The notes under the pieces were generated by a model that saw nothing but the letters and a program-made list of their open reading frames with translations, did not search any database and was not told the origin of the DNA. A DNA stretch of 48,720 nt, from contig JADYZG010000033.1 of assembly GCA_020853235.1 (NCBI GenBank), forward strand, positions 1 through 48,720, given 5' to 3'. Shown here piece by piece: positions 41,950 through 48,720 of this stretch (the stretch's first letter is position 1; every line of letters begins with the position of its first letter). The stretch comes from a bacterium (GTDB taxonomy: Bacteria > Patescibacteriota > Dojkabacteria > GCA-002793355). A program made the position numbers and the translations under genes.

Positions 41950-44900
41950 TTATCGACACTTCAAACCATCTCCAGCAAGGCCACACATAGCAGCATATGC
42001 AGCATCTGGTCTACTATCCAAAACACCTTTAATCCAATATTCAAAATGAACGTGAGAACCGCTCGAACAAGGGCTTGGACCTTCTATCATGGCCGCAATG
42101 ACCCTCCCCTGCAGTACCGTAGTACCTAGAACACTTGGATTAGGGACAACATGTAAGAAGCGGTATTCACTACCATCTGACGAGGTAATTTTTACCCCCG
42201 AAACCGTACCGCCAGAGCTACATTTAATCGAAATACTCGAAACCCTCCCTGCCTTTGGGGCGACTACTTGAGCACTCCCCGGTCCAGGGCCAATGTCCAC
42301 AGCGTAATTACAGGGACCCGATTGGCATCTCGCCCCTCCATGTGATTCGGTACCATTTGGACCCTGTGTACATCTTGTAACACTCGTACCGCCCTGACGC
42401 TGTACAGGACAGGAGTTTGATGACAATGAATCATACTTACTCCAATCAATAGGTGGTAGTTCTCCTACACCACTACCAACTCCTGAAGCATATAATCCTG
42501 ACTCTCCTCCGTTACTACTCCATTTATCCATATCAACATTTCCAGAAATGCCATTGATCCTACCATTCGATGAATATTGCCAAACAACCCAGTCCGTCCA
42601 ACCTTTTGGCAAAGGTCCTGGTGCTGTGTCGTTCCAAGAGGCAACCCATAATGGATAGTCACCTGCCCAACTTGGCTGCGTCGTTACTGCACTCCACATC
42701 GCTGCACTCGTATAAATAATTGGTTTTGTACCAGTTTTTAATTCTAACCTATCTAACATTTTTTTAAGATTCGCCGTTCCCTTTTCCTTAGAGGCCCCAT
42801 TATAACAGACACTTTCAGCAGCTTTTTGAGATGTTGCCACCTCGACATCGACCGAAAGAAGGAAATCTGGTGTCCCACCAGCTTTACTTACTGTATTTAA
42901 AAAATTCTCAGCTTGAGCAGTACCGTCTATGTTTGGACAGAAGTAATGATACGCACTACGAACTATTCCATTTTTCTTGCTCTCTACCCAATTTTTCTTG
43001 AATTGAGGATCAACGTACGTAGAACCTTCTGTTGCTTTGATTATTGCAAATTCGATCTTACTTGTTTTAACTAAATCCCACTTAATATTACCTTGATGAT
43101 GGCTAACATCAATACCATCTGCACCGGCTAAATCTATTAATGGCGTTTGAACCCCAACTCCCTCCGGAGGTCCTTCTGCCGAGGCTAAAACGGGGGAATA
43201 CTCAGGGTCAGGCGGCCACAGAAAACCACCCTCAAAAACGCCCATCTTTGCATATTCTGCGAGATTCATCGCGGGTACTATCGTCACACTTCCAAGAAAA
43301 ATGATTCCAACGACAATTGCGACAAATATGGCAACGATAACTCGAAACGTCAGCTTGATCGTACCAAAAACAATCTTGTCCAGAGTACCAAAGCTAATCA
43401 AGTTTAAAAACTCATAGGTACCTGTGATAATGAGTGAAACACCACCAGAAAGAAAGGCTGCACCGCCTTCAATCGCGGCACGTATCCCGAGTTTCCCTGC
43501 TATTTTTAACGTCCATGTCCATAACTGTTTCTTGATCACGTTTACAGCTTTCTTTTTCAAAGCTGCGGGTAACCCAATTACTTTATGGACAGTTTCAAAA
43601 GCGTTAACAAGTTTTCTATACGCAGGATTCCTCAGTCTTTCTGTCCATTTAATGACATTTGCAGCACGCTGAAGGTTTTTTGCTTCTAATGAATTCTTGT
43701 TCGTTAACCTATTAAATCTTGTGTTAAGGTAAGCTCGTAGGTATTGAATACCCTGTTTTGAAGTCGGGTCATTAGGATTTTGCAAAAGTGATCCAAATGA
43801 TTTTCCACGAAGGAAGGTTTGTGCTGCACCGGGCAAAAAGAGTGAGCCTAAATCATCTGTTCTAAACAATTTCGCGATACTTTTATCTCGATACATTGCC
43901 CCATGTCCAGACGAAATATGAATCATGTTAGTAAACAGAGAACCATTCAAAAAACCTTTAACAATATTAACTGGGTGAAATACGTATCCATAGTATGACA
44001 TTCTTTGCGCGAGATTACCTTGATCAGAAATCAAAAACTGTGGGCCACCGTACTGGTTCCCAGCCTTACCATCATATGCCCAGTTTAAAAATTTTGATCT
44101 ATGTGAAGCACCGCCGTTCAACGAAAGTGTTTTTGCATTAACTCCTCCAAAAGCGCCCAAGACATTTATCCCCCTTCCCTGCAATGGGGCAACACCAGTT
44201 AACCCTCCAAACGCGTTCGCGAGATTCGCAAATCCTCCTGGATCTCCAAGTACGACCATAGGAATCGTAAGTAGTTGATTTGCCGATGGTAATGTTTGAA
44301 AGCGTTCGATTCCGTAAGTAACTTTATCAAAGAACCTTGGTTCACTAACACGAACTCCTGCACGAAATACGCCACCCTCAAGTGAGTTTGCATACCTAAC
44401 AAACCCCTTTGCTCTCAAATCATCAGAAAGCGTTTTAGTACCAACATTTACGACAGGAAGTAAATTACCAGGCAAAATAGTACCACTTTTCACCTTCGAA
44501 CCTTGAGTTACCATTGCTACGGGAGAGCTCATGGATTTTCCAAAAGCGCCAAGTAATCCCGCGAGTTTATTGTCCGAATAAATATTTTGTTCAAACTTAT
44601 CTAAATTACTTCGAAGATTAGCCGACAAAAGAGGATTACTTTTCGATCGTTGTACTACATCAAGCATTGCTCCTTGCAACATATTCCACTGGCCATCGGC
44701 ACCGAATAGTTCATTTTGTGTTAAGGAGGTACTATATTGTTTGCCGGTTCTTGGATCCTTTTGTGTAAAAATATCAAAAAAATTTGAGACTTCTCCATAT
44801 GCTCTGACATTTGCTCTCTGCACCGGATCAAAATACATTACTGTAGAAGCCCGAACCCTATTGTTATACTCTCTAGTTATCTCGGGCAATAGTCTTCTAT

Positions 44901-45705
44901 CTATAAGATTCGCAAACTCCTCTCGCTCGGCTTGGTTGCTAATTGTTGAAAACATACCTAACGACACGCCAGTCACTTGTCTCGCATTCGCCTCTGCACG
45001 GACGTAATTACTGTTCGGTGTCACTAAATCTTCTACTTTAAATACATCATTGGGATCTTGAGCATCTACTTTACGAGTAACAGCAAATGGCGTATTTACA
45101 ACAGAACTTTCGATTGTTGCAGCAATATCACTTGGAATATTGTCCTGCTTCATCATCCAGTAATTCGTTGCTTTTTTAAGCAACTCGTTGCCGTTCGAAA
45201 TAAGTGCTGCTCTTTTTATCTTTTTGATATTTTCCCAATATGCCTTAGCCGCAGCATCTGCAACACCGTTGGGGTTTTGAATAATATCGTTAGTATCGGC
45301 AAATTCTATTTTTGCTTCAGCTTTAACCGGACTCGAGCTACTCGCTTCAATTGAATTGTCATATTCCGAGTCAAAATTCATTGACCCTTGCCGCTGGTAT
45401 GTAGGAAACAGTGTTGATGGATCAAATGGAAGGAGTTGTGTTACATTAACTTTCCCTATAGTCGTCTTATCTCTAACATATTTATCAACTGAATCGAGAA
45501 CACTTTGAGCTGACTTTACGGCCGGGTTAACTGCTAGAACTCCACCAAGTTCAACCAATCCTTCTGCTAATGAATCAGAAAAATCACCAGAAGCAAAATC
45601 GGGAACTGCCTTCTGACCGTATTTTTTTGCCTGGCTTTCTGAAATTTCCAAGAGAGCATCATAAAACTGCCCTAATGCACTCATTGATTGGTTACTTGCA
45701 GCCAC
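41950..45705 (-). CDS. giant membrane-tethered GH25 lysozyme + M23 endopeptidase
   Basis: A 1251-aa protein with an architecture I have not seen named. Residues 1-740 are an unrecognised, mainly polar region without a signal peptide. Residues 743-773 and 789-812 are hydrophobic, the second a strong membrane helix. Residues 861-1063 are a complete GH25 muramidase (D866 in GIDVSHHQG; catalytic D953/E955 in SVDVE; WQYSS near the end). Residues 1110-1230 are an M23 LytM-type endopeptidase with candidate zinc ligands H1122, D1137 and H1218/H1220 (HVH). The two enzymes cut different bonds, glycan and peptide. The start is GTG with GAGGAG 6 nt upstream. It lies 12 nt after the VirB6-like gene, so the pair is an operon. 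Probably the N-part is inside the cell and the hydrolases outside. Confidence 0.93.
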   Translation of the reverse strand: MAASNQSMSALGQFYDALLEISESQAKKYGQKAVPDFASGDFSDSLAEGLVELGGVLAVNPAVKSAQSVLDSVDKYVRDKTTIGKVNVTQLLPFDPSTLFPTYQRQGSMNFDSEYDNSIEASSSSPVKAEAKIEFADTNDIIQNPNGVADAAAKAYWENIKKIKRAALISNGNELLKKATNYWMMKQDNIPSDIAATIESSVVNTPFAVTRKVDAQDPNDVFKVEDLVTPNSNYVRAEANARQVTGVSLGMFSTISNQAEREEFANLIDRRLLPEITREYNNRVRASTVMYFDPVQRANVRAYGEVSNFFDIFTQKDPRTGKQYSTSLTQNELFGADGQWNMLQGAMLDVVQRSKSNPLLSANLRSNLDKFEQNIYSDNKLAGLLGAFGKSMSSPVAMVTQGSKVKSGTILPGNLLPVVNVGTKTLSDDLRAKGFVRYANSLEGGVFRAGVRVSEPRFFDKVTYGIERFQTLPSANQLLTIPMVVLGDPGGFANLANAFGGLTGVAPLQGRGINVLGAFGGVNAKTLSLNGGASHRSKFLNWAYDGKAGNQYGGPQFLISDQGNLAQRMSYYGYVFHPVNIVKGFLNGSLFTNMIHISSGHGAMYRDKSIAKLFRTDDLGSLFLPGAAQTFLRGKSFGSLLQNPNDPTSKQGIQYLRAYLNTRFNRLTNKNSLEAKNLQRAANVIKWTERLRNPAYRKLVNAFETVHKVIGLPAALKKKAVNVIKKQLWTWTLKIAGKLGIRAAIEGGAAFLSGGVSLIITGTYEFLNLISFGTLDKIVFGTIKLTFRVIVAIFVAIVVGIIFLGSVTIVPAMNLAEYAKMGVFEGGFLWPPDPEYSPVLASAEGPPEGVGVQTPLIDLAGADGIDVSHHQGNIKWDLVKTSKIEFAIIKATEGSTYVDPQFKKNWVESKKNGIVRSAYHYFCPNIDGTAQAENFLNTVSKAGGTPDFLLSVDVEVATSQKAAESVCYNGASKEKGTANLKKMLDRLELKTGTKPIIYTSAAMWSAVTTQPSWAGDYPLWVASWNDTAPGPLPKGWTDWVVWQYSSNGRINGISGNVDMDKWSSNGGESGLYASGVGSGVGELPPIDWSKYDSLSSNSCPVQRQGGTSVTRCTQGPNGTESHGGARCQSGPCNYAVDIGPGPGSAQVVAPKAGRVSSISIKCSSGGTVSGVKITSSDGSEYRFLHVVPNPSVLGTTVLQGRVIAAMIEGPSPCSSGSHVHFEYWIKGVLDSRPDAAYAAMCGLAGDGLKCR

Positions 45706-45717
45706 AACGTCTCCTCG

Positions 45718-47295
45718 TTAACTGAACATCGAACCAACTAGAGGTATCTTCTGTAATTGTTTCATAGTTGCTTCGTTGACTTTATCGAGAGTCCCTGACC
45801 CTTTACCGGCGAATATATCAGCTATAACACCGGGAATTGAAGGCACCATGTTTAGAAGAACGATAAGAATAATCGCGTGGGGGGATATAAGAGCCATAAG
45901 AACATCTGCCGTACTTCTCGGCAATGCACCACCGGTTAGTCCTGCAAGTGGCGAAGAGAGTATCCCTCCTTCACCGGCGCCAGCAATCGCGGTCTTTAGC
46001 ACAATATATATGGTCGCATTAACCATTGCAAACATTATTGGCACTGTCAAAGAGTTCCTCAGCATTCTTGTTAACCAGTCCTTAACCACTGTCCCCTTGC
46101 TTGGGATTGCCGAGACAATAAACAGAATCGGTGCCACAACAACATCAATAGCCATATCAACATAAGTTTTAATTACAGCAAACCAAATTCTTAAACAGGC
46201 AACCAATATGACAGACGCAATCAATAATCTTACAGTTAAGGCAATGAGTCCAAAGATTCCATTCGTAACGATATTTGCTGCATCGAAAACTAGGCCAACG
46301 GCACCATTAAATAATGCCTCAACTCCAGATTTCAGAACACCATCACCAGAGGCCAATGATGTTCCAAAGATACTTATTGGTGAGTAATATGTTTTATCAC
46401 CCGCCATCAACAACAATATAATTTTTGCAAATAAACCAAATGGGTCGTTCAAATAGGTTATTCCGAAGTTTTCACCAGCTACCTTTCCAAACAGTCTCAT
46501 AATCCAGTTATCTCCCCCAGATAAATTTGGCCATAAGAACGTAGCGAACATTGTTGCGATTACAAACATCAGTGCTTTGGATAAATTCACAAAAAACACA
46601 CCAATTGCAAAACTTGCTAACGACATAACTGACGATAAAATCACGTTCTGCAATGCCATAGACACAGTAACTATTGTTTGTCCTCCAATTTTAGAGCGGA
46701 ACATAATCATAAAACCACTCACCAGTAGAACCAATACCACGAGCATCATTGAAATTGTGAAGGAAACTCCCCATAAATCTGCGATGCCGAACGCTTCCCA
46801 TGAATCCCCTGCTGAAGGACATTCTGGCCCCCGAGTGAGTAATCCAAAATCTTCACAACTTGCAGCATAAACTCCAGTGTTAGCAACTTCTTTTGGTAAC
46901 AACATATTTGCATAATATCCAGGAATATTTTCCGAGGGAGCGTTGTTAAAGGCAGAAGTCACACCACCGGTTGCAACGAAAAGCAACCCCGTGCTCGTTC
47001 TTGCGTCTTCCAGTGTCTCCGCTGTCGTACGATCTTCACAAGAACCAACAAATCCTAATATAGCCATGTAATTGTTAATAATCGAGGAATTTCGCACGTA
47101 GCTCGACGTTTTCACTATGTTCGATTGACCATCGGTCCCCAATCCTTCATCAATTTGTTCATCTCCATACTTAAACACATTAAGAAACGTATTCTTATCT
47201 GCATCACAGCTCCCTGCCGCACTAACCTGAGAAAAAGAGCCAGCGAAACTAATAACTAAAATTAATATAAAAAGGAATGGATAGAGTTTTTTCAT
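45718..47295 (-). CDS. VirB6/TrbL-like polytopic membrane protein
   Basis: A 525-aa protein with a signal peptide (residues 1-27, ending V-S-A-A), an extracytoplasmic Cys-containing domain (28-165) and then at least six hydrophobic helices. The segment SKIGGQTIVTVSMALQNVILSSVMS near the first helices resembles VirB6/TrbL proteins, the inner-membrane channel part of type IV secretion systems; the C-terminal segment with L-N-M-V-P-S-I-P-G is also usual in candidate-phyla versions. The assignment rests on pattern, not on a catalytic motif. A -10 box (TAGAAT) lies 5 nt before the ATG. Next to it are two small membrane proteins and the GH25-M23 gene. No VirB4 ATPase is in the window. Confidence 0.7.
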   Translation of the reverse strand: MKKLYPFLFILILVISFAGSFSQVSAAGSCDADKNTFLNVFKYGDEQIDEGLGTDGQSNIVKTSSYVRNSSIINNYMAILGFVGSCEDRTTAETLEDARTSTGLLFVATGGVTSAFNNAPSENIPGYYANMLLPKEVANTGVYAASCEDFGLLTRGPECPSAGDSWEAFGIADLWGVSFTISMMLVVLVLLVSGFMIMFRSKIGGQTIVTVSMALQNVILSSVMSLASFAIGVFFVNLSKALMFVIATMFATFLWPNLSGGDNWIMRLFGKVAGENFGITYLNDPFGLFAKIILLLMAGDKTYYSPISIFGTSLASGDGVLKSGVEALFNGAVGLVFDAANIVTNGIFGLIALTVRLLIASVILVACLRIWFAVIKTYVDMAIDVVVAPILFIVSAIPSKGTVVKDWLTRMLRNSLTVPIMFAMVNATIYIVLKTAIAGAGEGGILSSPLAGLTGGALPRSTADVLMALISPHAIILIVLLNMVPSIPGVIADIFAGKGSGTLDKVNEATMKQLQKIPLVGSMFS

Positions 47296-47300
47296 GCTCG

Positions 47301-47306
47301 ATTCTA
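47301..47306 (-). promoter_or_regulatory. -10 box before the VirB6-like gene
   Basis: Minus strand TAGAAT (5 of 6 consensus), 5 nt before ATG 47295. Fits the leaderless pattern, but the gene may also be read from the operon promoter at 47808. Confidence 0.4.
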
Positions 47307-47567
47307 TCTGGAATTTCCGCGCCTTGTCAACATAGGCGAAATTAATGAAAATATACTTTTTGCCGTCTTAATATAAGAAATTGCAGGACCATTAATAAAA
47401 TCTACAACGGATTCTTTTGCTTTTTCATAATACTCGATCATTTCGAGGAATGTATCGATCTTTTTCCCAATTTTCCCAAGTAAGAACAACACATATCCCA
47501 TTAGTCCAATAAAGACAAGAAGTGTAATAATTCCCAAGATTTGTAATGTAATAACAAGTTCAATCAT
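47304..47567 (-). CDS. small single-helix membrane protein
   Basis: An 87-aa protein with one long hydrophobic helix (about 3-31) and a mostly helical, charged C-terminal part (35-87). Organisation is like small bitopic subunits of membrane complexes. Unrecognised. It lies between the DUF5665 and VirB6-like genes on the same strand, and its stop is just 8 nt from the VirB6-like start, so a role in the same complex is likely but unproven. Confidence 0.65.
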   Translation of the reverse strand: MIELVITLQILGIITLLVFIGLMGYVLFLLGKIGKKIDTFLEMIEYYEKAKESVVDFINGPAISYIKTAKSIFSLISPMLTRRGNSR

Positions 47568-47585
47568 AATTTGGACAATACTAAT

Positions 47586-47801
47586 TTAGCTACCTTGCAG
47601 TCGTTGAACTTCTAGTATGATGTTATAAATGACTTCCCCAACAAGAGGAATCGTTTGGACACGCGAGACAATAAACCCTAGTACTCCAAATAACAGTGCT
47701 GCACCAATAATGGTGCCAATCCCCCAGCCAATGCCAGCAACAAGATTATCTGTAAACAACTGCGTCTTTGTTTTGTCGATATATACCTTTTGTGCTTTCA
47801 C
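47586..47801 (-). CDS. DUF5665-type small membrane protein
   Basis: A 71-aa protein. F-T-D-N-L-V-A-G-I-G-W-G-I-G-T-I-I-G and the following hydrophobic helix to V-P-L-V-G resemble DUF5665, a short family common in candidate-phyla and Gram-positive genomes, function unknown. The start codon is GTG. TGCTATACT (extended -10) ends 6 nt upstream, making it the likely first gene of the envelope operon and leaderless. Confidence 0.75.
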   Translation of the reverse strand: MKAQKVYIDKTKTQLFTDNLVAGIGWGIGTIIGAALLFGVLGFIVSRVQTIPLVGEVIYNIILEVQRLQGS

Positions 47802-47807
47802 AAAAAT

Positions 47808-47816
47808 AGTATAGCA
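47808..47816 (-). promoter_or_regulatory. extended -10 promoter of the VirB6/GH25-M23 operon
   Basis: Minus strand TGCTATACT, 6 nt before the GTG at 47801. Confidence 0.6.
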
Positions 47817-47881
47817 GATTACAACCGAATGGGTAATTCACAGGTGCGTAATACCGCTACCCGCTAATTATGGTTTGGCAA

Positions 47882-48178
47882 CTATTTTTCTAGTTTTGCA
47901 AGAATATCGTTTACAGCAACAATAGTGTACTTTGTACCATCGACGTCTACTTCTGTTCCTGCGTATTTTGAGTAAATAACCCAATCGCCGACTTTGATTC
48001 CTCGTTCGGTAATTTTTTTCGAGGTTCCTACTTCGACGACTTCTGCCATATTTGGCAACTTATCTTCTTTTGCGGTTTCTGGAATATATAACCCTGATTT
48101 TGTCTTAACTTCTGGCTCAACATTCTTTAAAACAAGGTACTTTGCAACTGGCTTAATGTTCATTTCTAATAATTTCAT
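47882..48178 (-). CDS. groES: co-chaperonin GroES
   Basis: Lid of the GroEL chamber, 98 aa. After MKLLE, the family start MNIKPVAKY appears, so the real start could be Met6. The mobile-loop region reads K-S-G-L-Y-I-P, then M-A-E-V-V-E-V-G and the closing GDWVIYSKYAGTEVDVDG. groEL is not next to it; a separate locus is implied. A near-perfect promoter lies upstream. I saw no CIRCE inverted repeat. Confidence 0.92.
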   Translation of the reverse strand: MKLLEMNIKPVAKYLVLKNVEPEVKTKSGLYIPETAKEDKLPNMAEVVEVGTSKKITERGIKVGDWVIYSKYAGTEVDVDGTKYTIVAVNDILAKLEK

Positions 48179-48198
48179 CTTAAATTGTAGTTAGTCTA

Positions 48199-48227
48199 AG
48201 TATAATATTGGCAGTCTATACAGTCAA
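48199..48227 (-). promoter_or_regulatory. sigma70 promoter of groES
   Basis: Minus strand TTGACT (48222-48227), exact 17-nt spacer, TATACT (48199-48204). Leader about 15 nt. Confidence 0.75.
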
Positions 48228-48255
48228 GTGCTAAAAATCATAATCAAGAATACTC

Positions 48256-48264
48256 TGATATACT
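48256..48264 (+). promoter_or_regulatory. extended -10 for leaderless SemiSWEET gene
   Basis: TGATATACT, 5 nt before ATG 48270; same geometry as the SDR gene. Confidence 0.65.
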
Positions 48265-48269
48265 CATTC

Positions 48270-48569
48270 ATGAAAAATTTTTTTGGTTTTCGAGACAAAA
48301 ACAAGAATAAAGTTGATGACAGACTTGATTGGCTGATTTCTGCTTGTGCTGTTATTTTGCCATTTACTACATACGATCAGCTCTACCTCGTTTATATCGA
48401 AAAACAAACTGCCGGAGTCTCCGCATCAACGTGGTTTCTGTACGGCGCGTTAAGTATTCCATTATTTTTCTATAGTTTGAAACGGAAAGAAACCCCAATG
48501 ATTATCTTGAATGGTTTGTGGGTAATAATTGATTGGGCAGTCTGGATTGGTGTAGTTCTTAATACCTAG
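48270..48569 (+). CDS. SemiSWEET-like PQ-loop membrane protein
   Basis: A 99-aa protein with three predicted helices, the size of one SWEET/MtN3 unit that works as a dimer. A charged N-terminus (F-R-D-K-N-K-N-K) precedes helix 1; TTYDQLYLVYIEKQTAGVSA with following W-F-L-Y-G is the Q-containing turn and W helix typical of the family. The substrate, perhaps a sugar, is unknown. The frame opens at 48228, but ATG 48270 is favoured by the -10 spacing and by length. Confidence 0.75.
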   Translation: MKNFFGFRDKNKNKVDDRLDWLISACAVILPFTTYDQLYLVYIEKQTAGVSASTWFLYGALSIPLFFYSLKRKETPMIILNGLWVIIDWAVWIGVVLNT

Positions 48570-48607
48570 TCGATATTCCTTGTTTGCAAGAAATTCTCCT
48601 TATTTAT

Positions 48608-48616
48608 TGCTATAAT
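48608..48616 (+). promoter_or_regulatory. extended -10 promoter of tRNA-Ser
   Basis: TGCTATAAT, a perfect extended -10, ends 16 nt before the tRNA. Confidence 0.7.
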
Positions 48617-48632
48617 CCGTAAGTTGTTATTT

Positions 48633-48720
48633 GGAGAGGTGTCTGAGTGGTCGAAAGAGCTCCCCTGGAAAGGGAGTATACCCATTACGGGTATCGAGGG
48701 TTCGAATCCCTCCTTCTCCG
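48633..48720 (+). tRNA. trnS: tRNA-Ser (anticodon GGA)
   Basis: Class II tRNA of 88 nt with a long variable arm (TATACCCATTACGGGTATC). Acceptor GGAGAGG/CTTCTCC, anticodon stem CTCCC/GGGAG with loop CTGGAAA, T-arm GAGGG/CCCTC. Anticodon GGA reads UCC/UCU. Discriminator G73 is the last base of the window. Confidence 0.95.

Noticed and set aside
42290-42400. Possible loss of the first zinc ligand in the M23 domain (Asn four residues before the Asp)
   Set aside because: Many M23 proteins of this subtype carry the ligand His in an earlier S-H-x-G segment, and H1122 is present here in that position.
1-48720. Alternative genetic code (TGA as Gly)
   Set aside because: TGA is used as a normal stop at several genes, e.g. 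139, 8131 and 16792, at expected protein ends.
1-48720. CRISPR array, rRNA genes, insertion sequences, prophage genes
   Set aside because: I saw no regularly spaced repeats, no rRNA signatures, no transposase and no phage structural genes.

Overview
This window is a 48.7-kb AT-rich chromosomal segment from a bacterium that is most likely a member of the Candidate Phyla Radiation (Patescibacteria). The reasons are: a complete S10-spc-alpha ribosomal gene cluster that lacks rpmD (L30); very tight packing with overlapping stop codons between convergent genes; a class II B12-dependent ribonucleotide reductase; a compact RNase P RNA; and an envelope gene set typical of these cells (VirB6/TrbL-like protein, tethered peptidoglycan hydrolases, DUF5665). 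TGA is used as a stop, so the code is standard (table 11), not the Gracilibacteria code. I cannot place the class within the radiation.

Layout. 0.1-12.9 kb is a mixed metabolic and accessory region: an unrecognised 490-aa protein downstream of tRNA-Trp and a structured leader; a small hypothetical protein; a short-chain dehydrogenase; NrdJ; a PIG-L deacetylase; a membrane protein; phosphoglycerate mutase; an HTH/nucleotidyltransferase-like protein; QueA; rnpB; and a lone ChlI-like domain. 13.0-17.0 kb (minus strand) is the alpha operon infA-rpmJ-rpsM-rpsK-rpsD-rpoA-rplQ-rplM-rpsI. 17.1-21.3 kb holds a hypothetical protein, tRNA-Glu next to an 18-bp duplication of its own 3' end, greA, and membrane or secreted proteins (CAP domain, PQ-loop). 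21.4-37.8 kb (minus strand) is the main gene-expression block: fusA, tuf, the S10 and spc clusters, secY, map, rny and a HU gene. 37.9-48.2 kb (minus strand) is an envelope and DNA-repair block: a G5-3D protein, a UvrD/PcrA helicase, an SH3 secreted protein, a 1251-aa membrane-tethered GH25+M23 hydrolase, a VirB6/TrbL-like protein, two small membrane proteins and groES. The right edge has a SemiSWEET-like gene and tRNA-Ser.

The most striking observation is in the two translation GTPases. Both EF-Tu and EF-G have lost the guanine-recognising Asp of the G4 motif NKxD (NKFG in EF-Tu, NKLN in EF-G), and both have gained an Asp in the G5 loop (SAL to DAF; SAF to GDS). All other G motifs are intact. 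Parallel changes in two separate genes suggest a coordinated change in nucleotide recognition, possibly towards ATP or another nucleotide. That interpretation is inference and needs testing.

A second theme is promoter and start architecture. Many genes have a -10 hexamer (often extended, TGnTATAAT-like) ending only 5-7 nt before the start codon and no Shine-Dalgarno sequence, which implies widespread leaderless mRNAs. A third is the VirB6-like plus dual-hydrolase locus, a good candidate for a host-contact or cell-wall-penetration machine.
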